The notes under the pieces: model-generated
The model's database searches: none
Told to the model about the DNA's origin: nothing
Seen by the model: the letters and a program-made list of their open reading frames with translations, nothing else
Translations under genes and position numbers: made by a program
Shown: in pieces, positions 8,047 to 15,867 of the stretch
Position numbering within the stretch: position 1 is the stretch's first letter
Layout: every line of letters begins with the position of its first letter
Assembly: GCF_003590855.1 (NCBI RefSeq)
Contig: NZ_QYUP01000036.1
Span: 1 to 34,368, forward strand
Direction: 5' to 3'
From: Massilia cavernae
Lineage (GTDB): Bacteria > Pseudomonadota > Gammaproteobacteria > Burkholderiales > Burkholderiaceae_D
Length of the DNA: 34,368 bases

Positions 8047-9687
8047 GTGAAGACTATGAACAAAATTGCGGCAGCCATCCTGTTCGCATTCGGCGCCACC
8101 GCGGCGATCGCCCAAGCCCCGGCTGCTCTTGCGCCCGCGCCGGCACTGGCCCAGGCGCAAGCCTGGGACCTGGCCGCCGACGTCAACCGCACCATCGCCA
8201 CCTTCGACGTGCCGGGTATCGCCATCGCCATCGTCAAGGACGGCAAGGTAATCGCCACCCAGGGCTTCGGCGTGCGCAAGCTGGGCGAATCGGCCCCGGT
8301 GGACGGCCAGACCATCTTCGAAATCGCATCGAATTCGAAGGCCTTCACCGCCGCCGCGCTGGCGATGCTGGTCGACGAGGGCAAGCTGGCCTGGGACGAC
8401 CCGGTCATCAAGCACCTGCCGGACTTCCGCATGTACGACGCGTATGTGACCGCCGAGATGACGGTGCGCGACCTGCTGGTCCACCGCAGCGGCCTTGGCC
8501 TCGGCGCGGGCGACCTGCTGTGGTGGCCGACCACGAATTTCACGACCGACGAAATCATCGAGAAGCTCCGCTACATCAAGCCTGCGACCAGCTTCCGGAA
8601 CAGCTACGCCTACGACAACCTGCTGTACATCGTCGCCGGCAAGATCATCGCGCAGAAAGCCGGCAAGCCTTGGGGCGACGCGGTGCGCGAGCGCATCCTG
8701 AAGCCGGTCGGCATGAACATGACGACCACCAGCCTGGCTGAAAATGCGGGCAATGCCAACGTCTCGAACGCGCACAGCAAGATCAACGGCAAGGCCGCAC
8801 CGGTGAGGGCGCTGCCGGTGCCGAACGCGGTGGGCGCGGTGGGCATCAACACCAACGCAGAGGACCTCGCGCGCTGGATGAACGTGCTGCTCGACGGCGG
8901 CAAGCTGCCGGGCGCCGGCACGGACGCGGCAGGCAAGGAGATTCGCCTGTTCAGCGAAGCGCAGAGCCGCGAGATGTGGACCGCGCAGACGCCGATGAAG
9001 ATCACCCAGCCCAAGCCTCCGCTGGCTGCCTCCAAGCCTAACTTCTTTGCCTACGGCCTGGGCTTCCAGCTGCGCGACTACAAGGGCCGCATGCTGGCCA
9101 TGCACGGCGGCGCGCTGCAGGGCTTCTACTCGCGCGTGCTGCTGGTGCCGGAGGAAAGGCTCGGCATCGCCATCCTGACCAACGCGGAAAGCGGCGGCGC
9201 GCTGTCGGCACTGCAGTACCGCCTGCTGGACCAGTACCTCGGCGTGGCGCCGACCGACTGGATCAAGGTCATCGGCGAGCTGGAAAAGGAAGCGACCGAG
9301 AAGGACCTGGCCGCGCAGAAGAAGGCCAGCGCCACGCGCGCGGGCAAGTCGAAGCCTTCGCTGCCACTGGAGTCGTACGATGGCGACTACCAGGACCCGT
9401 GGTACGGCCTGGTGACCATCAAGCCGGTGGGGAAGAAGCGCGTCATGAGCTTTGCGAAGACGCCGGACCTGACCGGGGAACTGGAGCACTTCCAGCACGA
9501 TACCTTCATCGTGCGCTGGAAAGAGCGCAACTTCAACGCCGACGCCTACGTGAGCTTCGCGCTGAACCCGGACGGCAGCATCGAGCGCATGAAGATGGCG
9601 CCTGTGTCGTCGCAGACGGACTTCAGCTACGACTTCCAGGACCTGGCGTTTACGCCGGTGACGAAGAAAAAGGAAAAGTCGGAGTAA
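8047..9687 (+). CDS. Exported serine hydrolase, class C beta-lactamase / penicillin-binding-protein type with DUF3471-like C-terminus
   Basis: A 546-aa protein starting at GTG 8047, six nucleotides after AGGAAG (8035-8040); the ATG at 8056 is too far from that site. A signal peptide runs to about residue 22 (IAAAILFAFGATAAIAQ), followed by a Pro/Ala-rich linker. The catalytic domain (about 40-400) has S95-N-S-K98 (SxxK), Y189-D-N191 (YxN) and H353-G-G (the KTG-equivalent HGG). Residues about 435-535 look like DUF3471, a common C-terminal addition. Such enzymes act on D-amino-acid peptides or esters in the periplasm; true beta-lactam hydrolysis is uncommon in this branch. Its operon partner is the M1 aminopeptidase. 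Confidence 0.92.
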   Translation: MKTMNKIAAAILFAFGATAAIAQAPAALAPAPALAQAQAWDLAADVNRTIATFDVPGIAIAIVKDGKVIATQGFGVRKLGESAPVDGQTIFEIASNSKAFTAAALAMLVDEGKLAWDDPVIKHLPDFRMYDAYVTAEMTVRDLLVHRSGLGLGAGDLLWWPTTNFTTDEIIEKLRYIKPATSFRNSYAYDNLLYIVAGKIIAQKAGKPWGDAVRERILKPVGMNMTTTSLAENAGNANVSNAHSKINGKAAPVRALPVPNAVGAVGINTNAEDLARWMNVLLDGGKLPGAGTDAAGKEIRLFSEAQSREMWTAQTPMKITQPKPPLAASKPNFFAYGLGFQLRDYKGRMLAMHGGALQGFYSRVLLVPEERLGIAILTNAESGGALSALQYRLLDQYLGVAPTDWIKVIGELEKEATEKDLAAQKKASATRAGKSKPSLPLESYDGDYQDPWYGLVTIKPVGKKRVMSFAKTPDLTGELEHFQHDTFIVRWKERNFNADAYVSFALNPDGSIERMKMAPVSSQTDFSYDFQDLAFTPVTKKKEKSE

Positions 9688-10000
9688 GACTCAACCGGCG
9701 GTATTCGCAAACTCAGCATGGGTTACCGCGGGGCCGCCGAGGCGGGCGCGGGAACGACGTGCTGCTGATAGCGATACAGCTACCGCCGTCGTTCCCGTGA
9801 AAACCTCGGCGGCCCCACGGTAACCCATACTGAGGATGCATCACGGCGGCGCCACGCAGCACCGGTCCGCCATGAACATCTTGCACGTCACGTCACGCCG
9901 CGCGCCGGCTTCGATGCAGCTTACATGGGACAGCAGGGTGTCGTGCAGCGGCGCCGGATCGGGCAGGCGGCGTGCGATGTCAGGGGGAGGAAACGGCGTG
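9688..10000. other. Intergenic stretch between convergent genes; holds a large inverted repeat, no supported gene
   Basis: This 313-bp gap separates the 3' ends of the serine hydrolase (plus) and the Deg-type protease (minus). Its left half is filled by the 123-nt inverted repeat described separately. The right half (9835-10000) has a minus-strand open frame ending at 9841 with a Cys-rich tail (TCKMFMADRCCVAPP), but the only ATGs leave about 12 codons, so I do not call a gene. Nothing else was seen. Confidence 0.7.
9712..9834. repeat. Long near-perfect inverted repeat (48-nt arms, 27-nt centre)
   Basis: The left arm 9712-9759 and right arm 9787-9834 are inverse complements except for two single-base differences and one 7-nt internal bubble (9743-9749 against 9797-9803). 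The outer stem begins CTCAG/CTGAG and contains GGGTTACCG and GGGGCCGCCGAGG; the inner stem is GGGAACGACG. Both single differences give G-U wobbles when read as minus-strand RNA but C-A mismatches on the plus strand. It lies 24 bp after the plus gene and 166 bp after the minus gene, so it may stop transcription from either side, or be a MITE/REP-type repeat. No second copy was noticed in this window. Confidence 0.85.
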
Positions 10001-11548
10001 TTATCGTTTCGCCGGTGCGGGACCCTTGCCGTTCCAGATCTCCATCATGTCGGCGCTACCCTGTGTGCGGATGCCGTTGTCGTTCAGCACGGTTTCGGTC
10101 GCTTCCAGCATTTCTTTGCGCGGGAGAACGATCGTTTCGCCCGCGCGCTGGTCGAAGTGGATCACGACCAGCTCATCCTTGAGGTCGCGCAAGACCTGCA
10201 CCAGGTGGCCAAGGCTGCGCACCGGCACCTTGTTCACGGACAGGATCACCGACGCGAAGCGGTTGTTGTACCCGGTGCTGATCTGGTGCGGGAAGAACGG
10301 CGAGCTGACCACCACCAGTTCCTCGCGCGCCGCATCGGGCTCGTCGCCGCGGCGGGTGATCAGCGGGTTGCCGATGAAGGCGAGGGCGTTCACGCCCGCC
10401 GCATTCGATCCGAGCACGTTGACGAACTCCGAGGTGGCGCGCGCGAACACCAGCGGGCCGTAGATGAAGTACGACGGGTACGCGCCTTCGAGGTCCTGGA
10501 TCAGCATCTTGCGCTCGCCGTTCACCGGCAGCTGCACCTGCATCTGCTTGCCGTCGCGGATGATCGTCAGCGGCACCTTGCCATCCTTTGCCAACTGCTG
10601 CACGCGGTACTGGAAGCGCACGCGCAGGTTGGTCCCGAGCTTGACCATGGCCTGGTTGTCGATCGGCCAATCGCCGATGCGGGTGACGATGTCCCATTCC
10701 TTCAGGGGGCTGCCGCTGTGCGGGCGGTGCACCACAGCGCCTTCGACCGATTTGTCGGCCTTCAGGTAGCGGCGCAGCACCGGGTTCTCCATCGTCTGGA
10801 CGAAGTCGAGCATCGAAGGCTTGCCGTCGTAGCGGCCGTCGGCGACGTCGCGCAGGAAGATCTCGATTTCTTCGCTGGGGATGATGTAGCCCATGTTCTG
10901 GGCGTTGGTGGCGGTGGCGAAAGCCAGCCCGATCATCTTGTCTTCCGAGATCGCGGGACCGCCGCTGTTGCCCGGGTTGATGGCTGCGTCGATCTGGATG
11001 CGCAGTCCGGAGGTGTAGGGGCTGTAGTTGACGAACTCGATGCGCGAGACGATGCCCTTGGTGATCGACAGCGAATTGCCGCCGGTCGGATAGCCGTAGG
11101 CGAACACCGGTTCGCGCACGTCCGGCAGCACGCTGGCGCGCTCCACCGGCGCATGGGTGTCGAAGAAGGACTCGTCGTCCAGCTTCAGCACGGCCAGGTC
11201 GATGCCGCGCCCGATCGCGACCACGCTGGCGTTGTACTTGTCGCCCGACTGGCTGGCCTGGATCTGCACGCGGCTGGCGTAGCCCACCACGTGGGCATTG
11301 GTCAGGATGCGCTTGCCCTCGATGACGACACCCGATCCGGTTACATCGTTCGGCGCCGCCTTGGTCCACGGCTTGAACAGGTCGGGCCGGCGCAAGGTCG
11401 AGAACACCTTGACCACCGAGTTGTCGAGCTTGGCCGGAATGGCTGCGGCAGGGGCCGTGGTTGGCGCCGGAGCCGCGGAAGCCTGGGCGAATGCGGTGAA
11501 ACTGGCAGCGGCCAGCAAGGCGGCTGCAAGGATGCGGGCGATCGTCAT
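10001..11548 (-). CDS. Exported S1C (Deg/HtrA-type) serine protease with PDZ-like C-terminal domains
   Basis: A 515-aa protein. Residues 1-24 are a signal peptide (ILAAALLAAASFTAFAQAS), then a Pro/Ala-rich linker. The trypsin-like domain carries H86 (LTNAHVV), D117 (GIDLAVL) and S195 (NPGNSGGP), a complete triad. A PDZ-like region covers about 250-340 (RRYLKADKSVEGAVV, SPLKEWDIVTRIGDWPI). From about 355 a further domain (SYFIYGPLVFARATSEF) resembles the second PDZ of plant Deg9-type proteases more than that of E. coli DegP. It should degrade or process proteins in the periplasm. The next upstream gene on this strand ends 122 bp away, with a hairpin between, so it is probably transcribed on its own. 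No strong Shine-Dalgarno precedes the ATG. Confidence 0.92.
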   Translation of the reverse strand: MTIARILAAALLAAASFTAFAQASAAPAPTTAPAAAIPAKLDNSVVKVFSTLRRPDLFKPWTKAAPNDVTGSGVVIEGKRILTNAHVVGYASRVQIQASQSGDKYNASVVAIGRGIDLAVLKLDDESFFDTHAPVERASVLPDVREPVFAYGYPTGGNSLSITKGIVSRIEFVNYSPYTSGLRIQIDAAINPGNSGGPAISEDKMIGLAFATATNAQNMGYIIPSEEIEIFLRDVADGRYDGKPSMLDFVQTMENPVLRRYLKADKSVEGAVVHRPHSGSPLKEWDIVTRIGDWPIDNQAMVKLGTNLRVRFQYRVQQLAKDGKVPLTIIRDGKQMQVQLPVNGERKMLIQDLEGAYPSYFIYGPLVFARATSEFVNVLGSNAAGVNALAFIGNPLITRRGDEPDAAREELVVVSSPFFPHQISTGYNNRFASVILSVNKVPVRSLGHLVQVLRDLKDELVVIHFDQRAGETIVLPRKEMLEATETVLNDNGIRTQGSADMMEIWNGKGPAPAKR

Positions 11549-11627
11549 GTGAAGTCTTTTTATGGTGACACCCGCGGATGCGGGCCATTGGCAGCGATTC
11601 TAACCCGGCGAATGGGCTTCAGTCATA

Positions 11628-11658
11628 GGCGGACGAATCCAAAAGGATCCCGTCCGCC
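11628..11658 (-). terminator. Terminator-like hairpin after the methyltransferase-fold gene
   Basis: GGCGGACG (11628-11635) pairs with CGTCCGCC (11651-11658), with a further inner stem ATCC/GGAT around an AAAA loop. Read on the minus strand it begins 12 nt after the stop at 11671. No U-tract follows, so it may be a processing or pausing structure rather than a full intrinsic terminator. Confidence 0.5.
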
Positions 11659-11670
11659 GTGCTGCAGGTT

Positions 11671-12468
11671 TTACTTCTTGACGAACTTGAGGGTCATGCG
11701 GTCGCTTTCGCCGATCGCCGCATACTTGGCGCGGTCGACATCCTTGTTGGCGTAGGTTGGCGGCAGCGCCCACACCCCCTTGTCGTAATCGGCGGTGTCC
11801 TTCGGGTTGGCGTTGACTTCGGATTTGCCGGCCAGCTTGAAGCCCGCGCTTTCCGCCATCCTGATCACGTATGACTCGTGCACGTAGCCGTTGTTGCTCA
11901 TCTTGCGCGACTCCGGCAGGCGGTGGTCGACAAAGCCGAACACGCCGCCGGGCTTCAGCACCTCATGCACCTTGACGAATACTTCCTTGACCTTGTCGTC
12001 GCCGGCGCTGGTCCAGTTGTGCAGGTTGCGGAAAGTGAGCACCATGTCGACGCTGTTCGGCGCGGCGATGGCGTAGGCGCGCGGCGGCTCGAACACGCTG
12101 CGCTGCACCTTGTCGAACACGGCAGCGTCGGACGCCAGCTTCTTGCCGAAGTTTTCGGCGTAGCGGCGCGCACCCGCGTTCGGCGAATCCGGCGCTTCGC
12201 CGGCGCCGATCAGCTTGCCCTTGTCGCGCAGGTAGGGCGCCAGGATCTCGGTGTACCAGCCGCCGCCGGGCGACAGCTCGACCACCGTCATGTCGGGGCG
12301 GATGCCGAAGAAGGTCAGGGTCTCGTACGGGTGGCGTGCGGGGTCGCGTGCAACGTTGGCGGACGAACGGTGCTTGCCCGCGATGGTGGCCTTCAGCGCG
12401 TCGTCGGCGTGCGCCGTGCCCGCGGCGGCGGATGCGGCCAGCAGCGCGGCCAGGATCATTTTCTTCAT
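11671..12468 (-). CDS. Exported class I SAM-dependent methyltransferase-fold protein (COG4798-like)
   Basis: A 265-aa protein from the ATG at 12468, nine nucleotides after GGGGAGA; an in-frame upstream ATG at 12501 would put 11 extra residues before the signal peptide and is rejected. The N-terminus MKKMILAALLAASAAAGTAHA is a clear Sec signal peptide. The remainder is a Rossmann-type methyltransferase: motif I VVELSPGGGWYTEIL, a motif II-like MVLTFRNLHNW, and KPGGVFGFVDHRLPESR. A signal peptide on a SAM-dependent enzyme is odd because SAM is cytoplasmic; a group of predicted methyltransferases (COG4798, from memory) shares this feature. It may have lost methylation activity or bind another ligand. 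Substrate unknown. The gene is divergent from the TldD operon. Confidence 0.85.
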   Translation of the reverse strand: MKKMILAALLAASAAAGTAHADDALKATIAGKHRSSANVARDPARHPYETLTFFGIRPDMTVVELSPGGGWYTEILAPYLRDKGKLIGAGEAPDSPNAGARRYAENFGKKLASDAAVFDKVQRSVFEPPRAYAIAAPNSVDMVLTFRNLHNWTSAGDDKVKEVFVKVHEVLKPGGVFGFVDHRLPESRKMSNNGYVHESYVIRMAESAGFKLAGKSEVNANPKDTADYDKGVWALPPTYANKDVDRAKYAAIGESDRMTLKFVKK

Positions 12469-12506
12469 GTCTGTATGTCTCCCCAAGTGGTTGGAATGCA
12501 CCGGGG

Positions 12507-12537
12507 ATGATCGGGCAAGCTTGACACATGGTCAAGC
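12507..12537 (-). promoter_or_regulatory. Sigma-70-like promoter overlapping a perfect 7-5-7 dyad, for the methyltransferase-fold gene
   Basis: GCTTGAC (12519-12525) and GTCAAGC (12531-12537) form a perfect inverted repeat around 5 bp. On the minus strand the right arm supplies a -35 box TTGACC (12535-12530), with GATCAT (12512-12507) 17 bp further on as -10. A repressor or MerR-like activator bound to the dyad would sit directly on the promoter. The regulator is unknown. Confidence 0.45.
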
Positions 12538-12543
12538 CTTATC

Positions 12544-12585
12544 GCATATGCACGCCTGTGTAAATACTTCCCATGTGCATATGCA
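12544..12585. promoter_or_regulatory. Two GCATATGCA palindromes, candidate upstream activator sites
   Basis: Identical palindromic 9-mers lie at 12544-12552 and 12577-12585; the second extends to the perfect 10-mer TGCATATGCA. They are 33 bp apart, about three helical turns, so they face the same side of DNA. Their centres are about 128 and 161 bp before the start site predicted from the sigma-54 promoter, where enhancer sites for NtrC-type activators usually lie. No other copy was noticed in the window. Confidence 0.5.
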
Positions 12586-12682
12586 TGTACATACTGTCCG
12601 CGTTCGCCTGCGGACAGCCTGCCGGACACCCCGGACACCCGCTGCGGACGGGCGTCATTTAAGAAATCAATAACTTAGGAAG

Positions 12683-12697
12683 TGGCACAAACTTTGC
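12683..12697 (+). promoter_or_regulatory. Sigma-54 (RpoN) promoter of the TldD operon
   Basis: TGGCAC (12683-12688), a 5-bp spacer and TTGC (12694-12697) match the -24/-12 consensus TGGCAC-N5-TTGC exactly. The GG and GC dinucleotides have the required spacing. Transcription would start near 12709, leaving a leader of about 136 nt before the ATG at 12845. Such promoters need an AAA+ activator of the NtrC class; one is encoded in this window at 30747-32090, but no link is shown. Confidence 0.75.
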
Positions 12698-12844
12698 GTA
12701 TTCAACTCCCGATTTTGCTGTTATGGTTTCGTGCAGTTTTCAATAACGTATAAATGGTTTTCGTGTTGTCCTGGATGTGCATAAAACAAGAGCGGCCGCT
12801 GTATGTACGGTGAGCCGCTGCCCCCGTAAGTACTAGGAGATACT

Positions 12845-14482
12845 ATGGAACGACGTGCTTTTCTCAACATCAGTGGATTAGCCCTCGGCACGATGCTCGT
12901 GCCGGTTTTCGGGAACGCTGTCGCCGCTGACGAACTTCTCAGCCCCCTCGCAGAAAGATTCAAGAAGACGCTGGCCGACACGGCCCTTAACGCCGCCACC
13001 CAGGCCGGTGCAAGCTACTGCGACGTGCGCATCGGCCGCTACCTGAACCAGTTCATCACGACGCGCGACCTGAACGTCGAAAACGTCACCAATACCGAAT
13101 CGGCCGGCGTCGGCATCCGCGTGATCGCCAACGGCGCCTACGGCTTCGCCGCCACCAGCGACATGTCGCCCGACGCGGTCGCCGCCGCGGCCCGCCAGGC
13201 GGTCGCCATCGCCAAGGCCAACTCCAAAATGCAGACCGAACCTGTGCGCCTCGCGGAGGTCAAGGGCGTCGGCGAAGTGAAGTGGGCCACGCCGATCAAG
13301 AAGGACTGGCGCGCCGTCCCGATCAAGGAAAAAGCCGAGCTGCTGATCGCCGCCAACAAGGCGGGCCTGGACGGCGGCGCGAGCTTCATGCAGTCGCTGA
13401 TGTTCCAGGTCAACCAGCAGAAGTACTTCGCGTCGACCGACGGCTCCTACATCGACCAGGACGTGCACCGCATGTGGATGCCGGTGTTCGCCACCGCCGT
13501 CGACAAGGCCACCAACAAGTTCCGCTCGCGCCAGGGCCTGTCGTCGCCGGTCGGCATGGGCTACGAATACCTCGACGCACGCAAGGAAGACAAGGTCAAG
13601 GCCGCCGGCGGCGTCTGCACCCTGTACAAGAATTCGTATGACCTGATCGAAGATGCGCGCGCATGCGGGCGCCAGGCGAAAGAGAAGCTGACCGCCAAGT
13701 CGGTCGTGCCGGGTAAATACGACCTGGTGCTCTCGCCGGAACACATGTGGCTGACCATCCACGAATCCGTCGGCCACCCGACGGAACTTGACCGCGTGCT
13801 GGGCTTCGAAGCCAACTACGCCGGCACCAGCTTCGCCACGCTGGACAAGTGGGAAACCAGGAAATTCAAGTACGGCGCCGAGCGCGTCAACATCGTCGCC
13901 GACAAGACCACCCCGGGTTCGCTGGGCGCGGTCGGCTACGACGACGAAGGCGTGCAAACCAAGCGCTGGGACATCATCAGGGACGGCATCCTGGTCAACT
14001 ACCAGGCCACCCGCGACCAAGCCCACATCATCGGCGAAAAAGAATCCCACGGCTGCTCGTACGCGGACAGCTGGAGCAGCGTGCAGTTCCAGCGCATGCC
14101 GAACATCTCGCTCGAGGCAGGCAAGAAGAAGCTGACCCCGGACGAGATGATCAAGGACGTCAAGAAGGGCATCTACATCGTCGGCGACGGCTCGTTCTCG
14201 ATCGACCAGCAGCGCTACAACTTCCAGTTCGGCGGCCAGCTGTTCTACGAGATCAATAACGGCAAGATCGGCGCGCAGATCGAAGACGTAGCCTACCAGT
14301 CGAATACCCAGGAATTCTGGAACGCGTGCTCGGCGATCTGCGACGAAAGCGACTGGCGCATGGGCGGCTCCTTCTTCGACGGCAAGGGCCAGCCAGGCCA
14401 GGTGAGCACCGTGTCGCACGGTTCCAGCACAACGCGCTTCAACGGGATCAACGTTATCAACACCGCTCGCAAGATCGGCTAA
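12845..14482 (+). CDS. TldD-like metallopeptidase, copy 1, with Tat-type signal
   Basis: A 545-aa TldD/PmbA-family protein; E. coli TldD is about 480 aa. The N-terminus ERRAFLNISG plus a mild hydrophobic stretch ending VFGNAVAA fits a twin-arginine signal, cleaved near residue 27. The N-terminal TldD domain spans about 40-270 (YCDVRIGRYLNQFITTRD, GVGIRV, GAYGFAAT). The metal site is H306-E-S-V-G-H311 in HESVGHPTELDRVLG; C499 in SAICDE could be the third ligand by analogy with the TldD His-His-Cys site. TldD forms a heterodimer with TldE and degrades small, unfolded peptides; in E. coli the pair trims microcin B17 and degrades CcdA. It is the first gene of the operon, behind AGGAGA and the sigma-54 promoter. 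Periplasmic location is inference. Confidence 0.92.
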   Translation: MERRAFLNISGLALGTMLVPVFGNAVAADELLSPLAERFKKTLADTALNAATQAGASYCDVRIGRYLNQFITTRDLNVENVTNTESAGVGIRVIANGAYGFAATSDMSPDAVAAAARQAVAIAKANSKMQTEPVRLAEVKGVGEVKWATPIKKDWRAVPIKEKAELLIAANKAGLDGGASFMQSLMFQVNQQKYFASTDGSYIDQDVHRMWMPVFATAVDKATNKFRSRQGLSSPVGMGYEYLDARKEDKVKAAGGVCTLYKNSYDLIEDARACGRQAKEKLTAKSVVPGKYDLVLSPEHMWLTIHESVGHPTELDRVLGFEANYAGTSFATLDKWETRKFKYGAERVNIVADKTTPGSLGAVGYDDEGVQTKRWDIIRDGILVNYQATRDQAHIIGEKESHGCSYADSWSSVQFQRMPNISLEAGKKKLTPDEMIKDVKKGIYIVGDGSFSIDQQRYNFQFGGQLFYEINNGKIGAQIEDVAYQSNTQEFWNACSAICDESDWRMGGSFFDGKGQPGQVSTVSHGSSTTRFNGINVINTARKIG

Positions 14483-14497
14483 GGCAAGGACTGAATC

Positions 14498-15835
14498 ATG
14501 AAAATTTTGAGTGCTGAAGAAACCAAGCGTATCTGCGACAAGGTGATGTCGCTGTCCAAGGCCGACGAATGCAGCGTGACGCTGACCGGCAGCCGCGCCG
14601 GCAATATCCGCTATGCCCGCAACAACGTGTCCACCGCAGGCCTGGTGGAAGACACCCAGCTGGCCGTGCAGGTCTCCTTCGGCAAGAAGCAAGGTACCGC
14701 GACCATCAACGAGTTCGACGACAAGTCGCTGGAAAAAGTCGTGCGCCGCGCCGAAGACCTGGCCCGCCTGGCGCCGGAGAATCCGGAATTCATGCCGGCC
14801 GTGTCGAAGCAGGTGTTCAAGGAGTCGCCGACCTTCAGTGCGAAGACCGCCGCGATCGACCCCGAATTCCGCGCCCAGACCGCGGCCTACAGCATTGAAG
14901 CGAGCCGCAAGAACAAGCTGATCGCGGCCGGCTTCTTTACCGACCGCACCGCGTTCCAGGCCATCGCCAACTCGAACGGCGTGTTCGGCCACCAGCTCGA
15001 CACCAACATCGACTTCACCTGCACCGTGCGTACCGAAGACGGCCGAGGTTCGGGTTGGGTCAAGCGTTCGGCCAACGACGTGTCGCGCTTCGACGCGCGC
15101 GAAGCGTCCGACGTGGCGATCGAGAAGGCGCTGCGTTCGGTGGACGCCAAGGCGCTCGAGCCGGGCCGCTACACCGTCATCCTGGAGCCTGCCGCGACGT
15201 CCGACCTGATCGGCTTCATGATGAACGGCTTCGACGCGCGCCGCGCCGACGAAGGCCGCAGCTTCCTGTCCAAGAAGGGCGGCGGCACGCGCCTGGGCGA
15301 GAAGCTGTTCGACGAAAAGGTCAACATATGGGCCGACCCGTGGAACCCTGACGTGGCCGTGCTGCCGTGGGACGTGCAGACCATGCTGCCGCGCGAACGC
15401 ATGGCGCTGATCAAGGACGGCCGCGTTTCGGCGCTGGACTATTCGCTGTTCTGGGCCAAGAAGAAGGGCGTGCGCCCTGTCGGCGCGCCGGGCAACCTGA
15501 TCATGGCCGGCACCGACAAGTCGACTGCCGACCTGATCGCCAGCACCAAGAAGGGCATCCTGGTCACCCGCACCTGGTACATCCGCATGGTGGACCCGCA
15601 GTCGGTGCTGTTGACCGGCCTGACCCGCGACGGCACCTTCTACATCGAGAACGGCAAGATCAAGCATCCGATCAAGAACTTCCGCTTCAACGAAAGCCCG
15701 GTGACGATGCTGAACAACATCGAGGAAATCGGCAAGCCGCAGATCATCGGCGGCGACGAAGCGCCGTACGCGATGGCGATTCCTCCGATGAAGGTCCGCG
15801 ACTTCAACTTCACGTCGCTGTCGGACGCAGTGTAA
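14498..15835 (+). CDS. TldE (PmbA)-like protein, copy 1, metal site absent
   Basis: A 445-aa TldD/PmbA-family protein starting 15 bp after the TldD-like stop, so translated from the same message. It begins MKILSAEETKRICDKVM with no signal peptide or membrane helix. The N-terminal domain has IRYARNNVSTAG and GTATINEFDDKS; the C-terminal beta-rich domain ends RDFNFTSLSDAV. Where TldD has HExxxH this protein reads EPAATSDLIGFM (from about residue 230), so it cannot bind the catalytic metal there. In the known E. coli heterodimer TldE is likewise the non-catalytic partner. It is therefore the expected mate of the preceding TldD-like protein. If the TldD-like partner is exported by Tat, this subunit would have to travel with it. 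Confidence 0.9.
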   Translation: MKILSAEETKRICDKVMSLSKADECSVTLTGSRAGNIRYARNNVSTAGLVEDTQLAVQVSFGKKQGTATINEFDDKSLEKVVRRAEDLARLAPENPEFMPAVSKQVFKESPTFSAKTAAIDPEFRAQTAAYSIEASRKNKLIAAGFFTDRTAFQAIANSNGVFGHQLDTNIDFTCTVRTEDGRGSGWVKRSANDVSRFDAREASDVAIEKALRSVDAKALEPGRYTVILEPAATSDLIGFMMNGFDARRADEGRSFLSKKGGGTRLGEKLFDEKVNIWADPWNPDVAVLPWDVQTMLPRERMALIKDGRVSALDYSLFWAKKKGVRPVGAPGNLIMAGTDKSTADLIASTKKGILVTRTWYIRMVDPQSVLLTGLTRDGTFYIENGKIKHPIKNFRFNESPVTMLNNIEEIGKPQIIGGDEAPYAMAIPPMKVRDFNFTSLSDAV

Positions 15836-15846
15836 GCAAAACAGTG

Positions 15847-15867
15847 CCCGCGCCTCGGCGCGGGTTT
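15847..15867 (+). terminator. Hairpin between the two TldD/TldE units, weak terminator or attenuator
   Basis: CCCGCGC (15847-15853) and GCGCGGG (15858-15864) form a 7-bp GC stem around CTCG, followed only by TTT. It lies 11 nt after the stop of copy 1 TldE. With such a short U-tract it may only reduce read-through into the downstream operon. The following 15870-15930 has imperfect GCTACGC/CCCGGG-type repeats of no clear function. Confidence 0.5.

Larger units (their letters stand above)
12469..12844. other. 376-bp divergent regulatory region between the methyltransferase-fold gene and the TldD operon
   Basis: From left to right it holds: the minus-strand promoter and dyad (12507-12537); two GCATATGCA palindromes (12544-12585); a hairpin with arms CTGTCCGC (12594-12601) and GCGGACAG (12610-12617); a sigma-54 promoter (12683-12697); a leader of about 136 nt with a weak hairpin AGCGGC/GCCGCT near 12790-12820; and the ribosome site AGGAGA just before the ATG at 12845. 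No gene is seen. From about 12541 to 12780 the base composition is more AT-rich and mixed than the flanking genes. Confidence 0.75.

Noticed and set aside
6052..9498. A minus-strand open frame of about 1160 codons upstream of and in frame with the GDT1-type gene
   Set aside because: It lies antisense to the M1 peptidase and serine hydrolase genes, whose motifs and signal peptides are clear. The translation is rich in His/Arg/Gln/Val low-complexity text typical of GC-rich shadow frames.
9841..10000. Short minus-strand frame with a Cys-rich end (SCIEAG...TCKMFMADRCC)
   Set aside because: It looks somewhat protein-like but has no ATG or GTG giving more than about 15 codons and overlaps the protease end out of frame. 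A homology search could revive it as a gene remnant.
9836..11755. A 639-codon plus-strand frame opposite the Deg-type protease
   Set aside because: The minus strand encodes a full protease triad with a signal peptide; the plus frame has no recognisable motif.
12721..12760. TATAAA at 12749-12754 as an extra sigma-70 promoter for the TldD operon
   Set aside because: No acceptable -35 box at 16-18 bp upstream; the sigma-54 site is much stronger.
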